The notes beneath the pieces are model-generated. The model had not been told where the DNA came from. It saw only the letters and a program-made list of their open reading frames with translations, and made no database searches. Below, piece after piece: positions 5,671-10,572 of a stretch of 10,572 bases of DNA (its first letter is position 1; each line of letters starts with the position of its first letter). The translations under genes and the position numbers were made by a program. Source of the stretch: an uncultured Actinomycetes bacterium (lineage in GTDB: Bacteria > Actinomycetota > Actinomycetes > Nanopelagicales > Nanopelagicaceae); contig CAIUHY010000083.1 of the NCBI GenBank assembly GCA_903899145.1, forward strand, positions 1 through 10,572, read 5' to 3'.

Positions 5671-6156
5671 CTATGGGAGGAGCATCTTTAAGCGACGAAG
5701 CCCACGAGGCTTTACTGCTGCTGGAGCTTTGGTCTTTGCGGTCTTGACCGCTTTAGCAACCTTTGCTGCCTTAACACCTGCAACTACACCATCTGTGGTT
5801 GTTGGATCGATAGGCGCAACTGCTGGTGCAACTGCTGGCTGCACTGCTGCTGGCACTACCTTTGCCTTCTTTGCTGCTACTACCTTCTTTGCTGCAGCCT
5901 TTTTGACTGGAGCTTTCTTTGTTACGGCAGCCTTTTTAACTGCTACTTTCTTTGTTACGGCAGCCTTTTTAACTGCTACTTTCTTTGCTGGTGCTTTCTT
6001 GGAAGCTGGTGCTTTCTTGGCTGTTGAATTAGCTGCTGCTTTTGGGGCAGCAATTGCGCTACTTGATTCAAAAATAACTGGAAGTAAAAGTGCTGAGATT
6101 AAAGCAACTCCAGCAGTACTTTTGATCAATCGGGAACTAGTGAAACTTCTTTCCAT
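5671..6156 (-). CDS. Secreted Lys/Ala-rich repeat protein (histone H1-like composition)
   Basis: This 161-residue preprotein starts MERSFTSSRLIKS, followed by the hydrophobic core TAGVALISALLLPVIF and SSSAIA, with cleavage expected near residue 37. The mature chain begins with about 65 residues of KKA/KKV-type repeats (for example KKVAVKKAAVT twice in perfect tandem), resembling eukaryotic H1 tails and bacterial AlgP/Hc1-like proteins. A Pro/Ala/Val stretch (AAVQPAVAPAVAPIDP) and a second Lys/Ala part ending in PRGLRRLKMLLP follow. The signal peptide argues against a nucleoid role and for a cell-wall or extracellular polycation. An upstream extension to 6324 is open but would run into the divergent permease gene and put the signal peptide inside the chain, so ATG 6156 is preferred. 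AGGAAAGG lies 11 nt upstream, rather far. The function is not recognised. Confidence 0.75.
   Translation of the reverse strand: MERSFTSSRLIKSTAGVALISALLLPVIFESSSAIAAPKAAANSTAKKAPASKKAPAKKVAVKKAAVTKKVAVKKAAVTKKAPVKKAAAKKVVAAKKAKVVPAAVQPAVAPAVAPIDPTTTDGVVAGVKAAKVAKAVKTAKTKAPAAVKPRGLRRLKMLLP
5921..5986 (-). repeat. Perfect 33-bp tandem duplication in the Lys-rich gene
   Basis: Bases 5921-5953 and 5954-5986 are identical. They encode two copies of the 11-residue unit KKVAVKKAAVT on the minus strand. A degenerate 30-bp copy precedes them at 5891-5920. The exact identity, including third positions, suggests a recent duplication, so copy number may vary between strains. Confidence 0.9.
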
Positions 6157-6181
6157 TCTGATATTTACCTTTCCTAATTTC

Positions 6182-6249
6182 AGCAGGCATTCACCTGCTC
6201 GAATAAAGGGATTCTTCTCACCTATAAGCGGGCGCGGGTGGCAGGTGAG
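6182..6249 (-). promoter_or_regulatory. Structured leader candidate of the secreted Lys-rich gene, with competing stems
   Basis: AGCAGG (6182-6187) and CCTGCT (6194-6199) form a local hairpin that, on the minus strand, lies just before the AGGAAAGG ribosome-binding site. Its TCACCTGC strand (6191-6198) can instead pair with GCAGGTGA (6241-6248). A second element, CTCACCT (6217-6223), can pair with the same partner as AGGTGAG (6243-6249). The pairings exclude each other. Whether the transcript begins far enough upstream to include all of them is not shown. No known riboswitch class was recognised. Confidence 0.3.
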
Positions 6250-6253
6250 GGGC

Positions 6254-6267
6254 ATCTGTGCACAGAT
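6254..6267. promoter_or_regulatory. Perfect 14-bp palindrome upstream of the glycan exporter operon
   Basis: ATCTGTGCACAGAT is fully self-complementary and lies 28 bp before the permease ATG. If the permease transcript is leaderless, with its start at 6296, the palindrome covers -42 to -29 and so blankets the -35 position: a classical repressor site. It is also upstream of the divergent Lys-rich gene. I do not recognise the motif of a specific regulator. Confidence 0.45.
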
Positions 6268-6295
6268 TTGCTCTTGGGATGGCAGACTTACCCCC

Positions 6296-7174
6296 ATGCC
6301 CACGAACCAAAACTTTCTCTCCAAAGTACAGGTTTTTGAGGCTCATAAGGCTTCTTTGCCACCACTCATTCCATATGTGAAGGAATTTTGGAGCCGCCGA
6401 ACATTTGCGATTGAACTTGCACGCTTTAATGACAAGGCCGAGTATCTTGGCTCACGTTTAGGAAAAGTTTGGCTAATTCTCAATCCACTACTTCTTGGAA
6501 TTGTGTATTACATCGTTATTGTCATTATCCGCGGTGGTAGTGACCACAATGGTCTTACGCGTTTAAATCATCTTCTTATTGGGCTTTTCACTTTTTACTT
6601 TGCACAAAGTACGGTAATGGCAGGTGCGCAATCAATTACACTGGGAGGTCGCTTGATTTTAAATCAAGCCTTTCCACGCACTCTATTGCCATTTTCTTGC
6701 GCGATACAAGCTTTTAGAGAATTCCTTCCTACGATTCCTGTCTATGTTCTGGTATTAGTTGTTGGAAAATGGATTTATCCAGCTACGCAAATAGCAGGCG
6801 TTTCATGGAACTTCTTATGGATTCCATTTATTATCGTCTGTATAGCCCTTACGGCATTTGGCTTAGCGCTTTTATTTGCCACACTGAATGTTTATTTCCG
6901 TGATACAAATAAGCTTCTGACTTACATCACTCGAATTTGGATGTATCTCTCCCCCATTCTTTGGCTTCCTTCTTCACTCCATGGCAAAGCAAAATTGCTT
7001 CTCTATATAAATCCCCTTGGTCCTGCTCTCACTGCAAATTCACGTGTGTGGATCGATAATACTGGCTTGTCAAGAAATGTAATCGTGGGATGTATCTTCT
7101 GGGCAGTAACTTCGATGTGCGTCGGTGGTTACTTCTTTATTTCAAGGGAGCGCGACTTTGCGATCCGCATCTAA
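6296..7174 (+). CDS. ABC-2 type permease of a surface polysaccharide exporter (Wzm/TagG-like)
   Basis: This 292-residue inner-membrane protein moves a lipid-linked glycan or teichoic-acid-like polymer across the membrane with the ATPase encoded next. The N-terminal cytosolic helix (about 1-50) leads to the family motif SRLGKVWLILNPLL at 53-66. Six membrane segments follow at about 58-79, 92-112, 142-157, 172-195, 208-223 and 262-283. FATLNVYFRDTNK and SPILWLPSSL are typical of the ABC-2/Wzm family. The same frame is open back to 5537, but that part is antisense to the Lys-rich gene. ATG 6296 is the first position giving the expected family N-terminus. No ribosome-binding site precedes it, and CAGACT seven bases upstream is only a weak -10, so leaderless initiation is possible but unproven. 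It overlaps the ATPase gene. Confidence 0.87.
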   Translation: MPTNQNFLSKVQVFEAHKASLPPLIPYVKEFWSRRTFAIELARFNDKAEYLGSRLGKVWLILNPLLLGIVYYIVIVIIRGGSDHNGLTRLNHLLIGLFTFYFAQSTVMAGAQSITLGGRLILNQAFPRTLLPFSCAIQAFREFLPTIPVYVLVLVVGKWIYPATQIAGVSWNFLWIPFIIVCIALTAFGLALLFATLNVYFRDTNKLLTYITRIWMYLSPILWLPSSLHGKAKLLLYINPLGPALTANSRVWIDNTGLSRNVIVGCIFWAVTSMCVGGYFFISRERDFAIRI

Positions 7175-7967
7175 GCCTGCATTTGTGATGCCAGAGGAAT
7201 TGGCAGTTCGCATTGAAGATTTATCTATTACATACAAGGTAAGTCTTGAATCTAAGCGCACTTTTAAAAATGCGTTGATGCGAGCAAGTCTGCGCCAAGA
7301 TGCCAAGATGCGCACGATTGAGGCAGTTAAACATATGACACTTGATATTCCTCATGGGTCAGTCCTTGGAATTGTCGGTTCCAATGGCGCCGGTAAATCA
7401 ACTCTAATGCGCTGTATTGCAGGAATTCTGACCCCCACACAGGGACGTGTTGCAGTAAATGGAAAGATCTCAACTCTTTTGGCTCTTGGCGTTGGCTTTA
7501 ACCCTGCTCTTTCTGGACGCGACAATATTATTTTGGGTGGCCTTGCATCAGGGCTGAGTAAAGATGAGATTGAAAATAAGACTGATGAAATTGCAAAGTT
7601 TGCTGACTTACCTGATGGTTTTATAGATCTTCCAGTGCGCACATATTCAAGTGGTATGTATGGAAGATTATCTTTCAGCGTTGCTGTCAGCATGACTCCA
7701 GATATCTTGCTGCTAGATGAGGCACTCTCCGCAGGCGATGCTGCATTTAAAGAGAAGTCTTTTGAACGTATGCGCCAGCTCTGTGCTGAGGCACGCACAA
7801 TTCTCATTGTCTCTCACGCACTTGCAACGGTCACCGATCTTTGCGATAAAGCAATCTGGATGCATAAAGGAGCCATGCTCGACCAAGGTAAGCCAGATAA
7901 GATCGTTGATGAGTATCTAAAGTTCTTAAATGTTGGAACACTGCCTTCCAGCTATGAAGATATGTAA
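7158..7967 (+). CDS. ABC transporter ATPase for surface polysaccharide export (Wzt/TagH-like)
   Basis: This 269-residue cytosolic ATPase partners the upstream permease. It has Walker A GSNGAGKST (74-82), the export-type signature YSSGMYGRLSFSVA (163-176) in place of LSGGQ, Walker B ILLLDEALSAGD (Asp187/Glu188) and switch His220 in VSHA. The YSSGM.GRL signature is characteristic of Wzt/TagH/RfbB ATPases. The chain stops about 35 residues after the nucleotide-binding domain, so there is no C-terminal carbohydrate-binding domain as in O9a-type Wzt; substrate choice by a cap sugar is less likely. Start TTG 7158 is chosen because AAGGGAG lies 7 nt before it. This overlaps the permease by 17 nt and suggests translational coupling. 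Alternatives are GTG 7125 (long overlap, no site) and ATG 7188 (no site, but the domain would still be complete). Confidence 0.85.
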   Translation: MRSASKPAFVMPEELAVRIEDLSITYKVSLESKRTFKNALMRASLRQDAKMRTIEAVKHMTLDIPHGSVLGIVGSNGAGKSTLMRCIAGILTPTQGRVAVNGKISTLLALGVGFNPALSGRDNIILGGLASGLSKDEIENKTDEIAKFADLPDGFIDLPVRTYSSGMYGRLSFSVAVSMTPDILLLDEALSAGDAAFKEKSFERMRQLCAEARTILIVSHALATVTDLCDKAIWMHKGAMLDQGKPDKIVDEYLKFLNVGTLPSSYEDM

Positions 7968-7979
7968 GGAGTGCATCAG

Positions 7980-9095
7980 ATGTCGCAAAAAATCGATGTC
8001 TCGATCATTTCATCTGGCGCAAATATTGCTGATGCCAGACTTCACCGGATAACGGGCGCCCTTTTAAGGGCTGGTTTAAATGTTGAAGTCTTTGCTCCAG
8101 GAAACCCAACAGATGGCCCAGGTGAATCTGGCTCGGGGCAATTATTTATTCGCCGGGGCGGATCAAGTAAATCACTTTTAGCACGTTACTTTCGCTCACG
8201 GTCTTATCCAATGCGCGCACGCGGAAAAGTCTTTTATGCGATATCTCCCGAAGCATTTGCGCCTACTCATGGCTTTGCATTTATGAAACGTCGCAAATTT
8301 GCTGTTGATCTCTATGAGGATTACATCCGGGTACTTAAGGACCGTCCATGGGCAAGAAAATATTTTGGGTTTCCAGGGCTACTCGCTCGTTTAGATGCCC
8401 AGCTTGCACTCTGGTTCGCGCGAAGAGCTCACCTGACAACAGTGGCAGATACTCAAGTTCCTCCTTTTATTGCTTATCAACGAATCGTTCTTCGTAATCT
8501 TCCGGATGTAACACTGCTCACAATGAGCGGGCAGCGCGATGAGACTCCTCGCGCTATTTATATCGGTGATCTGCGCACATCTCGAGGCCTTAAAACAATG
8601 TTGCAGTCAGCTATTCTTGCCACAAAGTGGAACTTCGATTTGGTTGGTCCTATCGCACCATATGATCAAAAATATGTAGAGGAATGGATTTTAAATAATC
8701 CTGAGGCAGCAGCACGAGTGAAGTTCTTTGGCAAACTTCCTCCTGCGCAAGCTTGGAAAGTTGCGGCAGGTGCATGGGTTGGCCTTTCATTGCTAGAAAG
8801 CACTCCTGCATTCATCCAAGCCATACCGTCAAAACTCTATGAATACATGGTCGTTGGGGTTGCGAGTATTTCTACGCCACTTCCCCGCTGCGCTGAACTC
8901 ATTGATAAAAGTAGAGGCGGGATGCTGGCAAGTGACCCATATGAAGTAGCAGCAGCACTTGATGACTTAAGCAAAAACACAGAAAAACTAGATCAGATGA
9001 GAAAGAGTGCTTCTGGCTGGGCTGCGAGTAACTTAGATAGCCAGCGTGAATATTTAGCACTTACACATGCAATTTCTGCGCTTATTGCTCAATAA
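7980..9095 (+). CDS. Glycosyltransferase, GT4-like (GT-B fold)
   Basis: This 371-residue protein, predicted cytosolic or membrane-peripheral, would transfer a sugar from a nucleotide donor onto the growing surface glycan. The N-terminal Rossmann half starts KIDVSIISSGANIADARLHR with a LRAGLNVEVFAPG strand. The C-terminal half opens at RAIYIGDLRTSRGLKTML (191-208), has FDLVGPI and VKFFGKLP strands, and shows the donor-site motif PSKLYEYMVVGVASI (283-297), where Glu288 is the usual ribose-binding position. AAGGAG overlapping the ATPase stop is 8 nt before ATG 7980, so that start is preferred over GTG 7971, which overlaps the site. It lies in the exporter operon, 12 bp after the ATPase. Donor and linkage are not readable. 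Confidence 0.82.
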   Translation: MSQKIDVSIISSGANIADARLHRITGALLRAGLNVEVFAPGNPTDGPGESGSGQLFIRRGGSSKSLLARYFRSRSYPMRARGKVFYAISPEAFAPTHGFAFMKRRKFAVDLYEDYIRVLKDRPWARKYFGFPGLLARLDAQLALWFARRAHLTTVADTQVPPFIAYQRIVLRNLPDVTLLTMSGQRDETPRAIYIGDLRTSRGLKTMLQSAILATKWNFDLVGPIAPYDQKYVEEWILNNPEAAARVKFFGKLPPAQAWKVAAGAWVGLSLLESTPAFIQAIPSKLYEYMVVGVASISTPLPRCAELIDKSRGGMLASDPYEVAAALDDLSKNTEKLDQMRKSASGWAASNLDSQREYLALTHAISALIAQ

Positions 9096-9105
9096 TCACC
9101 TGCGA

Positions 9106-9111
9106 TAGACT
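9106..9111 (+). promoter_or_regulatory. -10 box of a putative leaderless promoter inside the glycan locus
   Basis: TAGACT at 9106-9111 is followed by six bases CTCCCA and then ATG 9118. This is the same TAnnnT-N6-ATG layout as at the aldehyde dehydrogenase and hibernation factor genes. No ribosome-binding site is present. The -35 is weak: TTGCTC with 15-bp spacing. It would let the two sugar-modifying genes be expressed apart from the exporter. Confidence 0.45.
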
Positions 9112-9117
9112 CTCCCA

Positions 9118-9720
9118 ATGCCCACCAAGATCCTGCCAAGTGCTGATGTTGATAGCACTGCAGTCATTGGAGATGGCAGTTCAATTTGGCATCTAGCCCA
9201 AGTTCGAGATGGCGTTGTCCTTGGAGAAAATTGTATAGTCGGACGAGGTGCCTACATCGGAAGCGGTGTGAAGATAGGCAAGAACTCTAAGATTCAAAAT
9301 TATGCACTTGTTTATGAGCCAGCAACTTTAGGCGAGGGAGTCTTTGTTGGTCCTGCTGCAGTCCTTACTAACGATCAATTTCCTAGAGCCATAAACACTG
9401 ACATGTCTCAGAAGAGTGGATCAGATTGGCAATCTGTTGGAGTGAGTATTAGCGATGGTGCAAGTATTGGTGCACGCGCGGTCTGCGTTGCCCCCGTTTC
9501 AATTGGCAAGTGGGCACTAGTAGCAGCTGGAGCTGTAGTCACAAAAGATGTACCAGCGTTCGCGCTTGTGGCAGGTGTTCCAGCAAAAAGAATTGGTTGG
9601 GTGGGTCGCGCAGGGGTTCGGTTAGAGAAAACAGACGATAATCACTTCCGTTGTCCAAAGGATGCAAGTACATATAAGCAGGTTTCTGAGAACGAATTAG
9701 TGGAAGAGAGTACGCGTTGA
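9118..9720 (+). CDS. Left-handed beta-helix (hexapeptide) N-acyltransferase, WbpD/WlbB-like
   Basis: This 200-residue protein is built on hexapeptide repeats from about residue 8 to 155 (for example [61 protein letters not shown]), a fold that works as a trimer with acetyl-CoA bound between subunits. [26 protein letters not shown] (66-91) aligns by eye with the region around the active site of WbpD-type UDP-sugar 3-amino N-acetyltransferases. The C-terminal tail has [11 protein letters not shown], similar to the tail of that group. Its stop overlaps the start of the DegT aminotransferase (TTGA), which supports action on the amino group that enzyme installs. A dTDP-3-amino-sugar acyltransferase of the FdtC/QdtC kind is the main alternative. 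No ribosome-binding site is visible, consistent with a leaderless start. Confidence 0.85.
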   Translation: MPTKILPSADVDSTAVIGDGSSIWHLAQVRDGVVLGENCIVGRGAYIGSGVKIGKNSKIQNYALVYEPATLGEGVFVGPAAVLTNDQFPRAINTDMSQKSGSDWQSVGVSISDGASIGARAVCVAPVSIGKWALVAAGAVVTKDVPAFALVAGVPAKRIGWVGRAGVRLEKTDDNHFRCPKDASTYKQVSENELVEESTR

Positions 9721-10572
9721 TTCCTCAAGCTAGGCCAATCATTGGTGATGAAGAGCGCGCAGCAGTAGATCGAGTTCTAAAAACAGGGATGATGGCGCAA
9801 GGCCCTGAAGTAAAAGCTTTTGAAGAAGAATTCGCGCAGTTTGTTGGTGGAAGGCGTTGTATCGCTGTTAACTCTGGAACATCTGCCCTGCATCTTGGTT
9901 TTCTAGCAGCTGGTTTAAAACCAGGCGATGAAGTAATCGTTCCTTCCTTTTCATTTGCAGCAACAGCAAACTCTGTTGCTCTAGCTGGCGGTATTCCTGT
10001 ATTTGCAGATATTGATCCCAAGACATACAACATGGATCCAGCACACACCGAATCACTGATTACCTCTAAAACTAAAGCAATCATGCCGGTGCACCTTTAC
10101 GGACATATTGCAGCGATGGATAAATTCCAGATAATTGCTGAAAAACACGGCCTCACTGTTTATGAAGATTCTGCTCAAGCACACCTTGCATCTTTAAATG
10201 GAAAAATGGCGGGTGAATGGGGCACGGTTGCTTCCTTCTCCTTCTACCCAACCAAAAATATGACTTCGGGTGAAGGCGGCATGATTGTTACCGATGATGC
10301 TCATGTTGAGCATCAAGCACGCATGCTTCGTAACCAAGGCGGCGTAGTTCGCTACCAGAATGAAATTGTTGGTTTTAATAATCGCATGACCGATATTCAC
10401 GCAGCTATTGGCCGGGTTCAAGTAACAAAGGTAAAGGGCTGGACAGACCAGCGCCGTAAGAATGCTGCTTATCTTGATGCCCATCTGAAGGGTGTCGTCA
10501 TTCCTTTCGTTCAACCAGGATCAGAGCATGCTTATCACCAATACACAATCCGTATCGATGGCATTACAGGTG
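9717..10572 (+). CDS. DegT/DnrJ/EryC1 (AHBA-synthase type) sugar aminotransferase, 3' end cut off
   Basis: The first 285 codons of a PLP-dependent nucleotide-sugar aminotransferase that converts a keto-sugar to an amino-sugar, usually with glutamate as donor. Seen: [12 protein letters not shown] at the N-terminus, NSGTSALHL (52-60, cofactor phosphate region), [19 protein letters not shown] (124-130), EDSAQAH with PLP-pyridine Asp151, and [15 protein letters not shown] with Schiff-base Lys180, then RNQGG and [13 protein letters not shown]. All catalytic positions are present. It starts at TTG 9717, overlapping the acyltransferase stop as TTGA; GGAAGAGAG lies 6 nt before. No ATG occurs before residue 25, which would cut into the conserved N-terminus. 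It is paired with the acyltransferase as in WbpE/WbpD. About 80-110 residues are expected beyond the window. Confidence 0.88.
   Translation, partial: MIPQARPIIGDEERAAVDRVLKTGMMAQGPEVKAFEEEFAQFVGGRRCIAVNSGTSALHLGFLAAGLKPGDEVIVPSFSFAATANSVALAGGIPVFADIDPKTYNMDPAHTESLITSKTKAIMPVHLYGHIAAMDKFQIIAEKHGLTVYEDSAQAHLASLNGKMAGEWGTVASFSFYPTKNMTSGEGGMIVTDDAHVEHQARMLRNQGGVVRYQNEIVGFNNRMTDIHAAIGRVQVTKVKGWTDQRRKNAAYLDAHLKGVVIPFVQPGSEHAYHQYTIRIDGITG

Noticed and set aside
5891..5986. Short repeats that might suggest a CRISPR array
   Set aside because: The units are directly tandem with no spacers, in frame, and encode Lys/Ala repeats of a secreted protein.
5537..6295. Long open frame on the plus strand that would extend the permease N-terminus by 253 residues
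   Set aside because: The translation is low-complexity Phe/Ala/Thr, which is exactly the antisense reading of the Lys/Ala repeat gene. It also begins inside the hibernation factor gene. The permease family N-terminus starts at 6296.
6157..6324. Upstream extension of the secreted Lys-rich protein to an ATG at 6324
   Set aside because: It would bury a typical signal peptide in mid-chain, overlap the divergent permease start and cover the palindromic regulatory region. ATG 6156 gives a signal peptide at the very N-terminus.
9725..10084. 119-residue minus-strand open frame
   Set aside because: It is a shadow of the DegT aminotransferase, whose plus-strand reading shows a full set of family motifs across the same bases.

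Overview
The window most likely comes from a chromosome of a streamlined, AT-leaning actinobacterium; a freshwater acI/Nanopelagicales-type genome would fit. This placement is inference from four features: short intergenic gaps, several operon-leading genes with no Shine-Dalgarno sequence but a -10 box exactly where a leaderless transcript needs it, a tmRNA gene that does not encode its CCA end, and moderate GC by eye (not computed). I see no insertion sequence, integrase, CRISPR array, rRNA or complete tRNA.

Layout. (1) Bases 1-117 are the 3' end of the tmRNA gene. (2) Bases 130-2247, minus strand, hold a tight two-gene unit: pirin, then an Old Yellow Enzyme. Its control region (2248-2396) carries two abutting dyads and is shared with a divergent alpha/beta hydrolase (2397-3191, +). 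(3) A succinate-semialdehyde-type aldehyde dehydrogenase (3197-4621, -) converges on the hydrolase and has a leaderless promoter. (4) Bases 4731-5171 hold a 30-residue single-span membrane peptide and a 79-residue secreted Lys-rich protein, closed by a strong bidirectional terminator. (5) A short ribosome-hibernation factor (5222-5554, -) and a second secreted Lys/Ala-rich repeat protein (5671-6156, -) follow. (6) From 6296 to the right edge, all on +, lies a surface-glycan locus: ABC-2 permease, ABC ATPase, glycosyltransferase, hexapeptide-repeat acyltransferase and a DegT/DnrJ aminotransferase cut by the window end.

How the genes work together. The permease and ATPase form a Wzm/Wzt (TagGH)-type exporter, and the glycosyltransferase would build its cargo. 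The acyltransferase and aminotransferase, which overlap as TTGA, resemble the last two steps of nucleotide diacetamido-sugar synthesis (WbpD/WbpE logic). The left half is redox and aldehyde metabolism: an ene-reductase, pirin, a hydrolase and an aldehyde dehydrogenase. The dyads upstream of pirin suggest a local electrophile- or quinone-responsive repressor, but no regulator gene lies in the window.

Most worth a second look: the repeated TAnnnT-N6-ATG arrangement, the 30-codon gene, the two secreted polycationic proteins, and the structured intergenic region 6157-6295 with a perfect 14-bp palindrome and mutually exclusive pairings.
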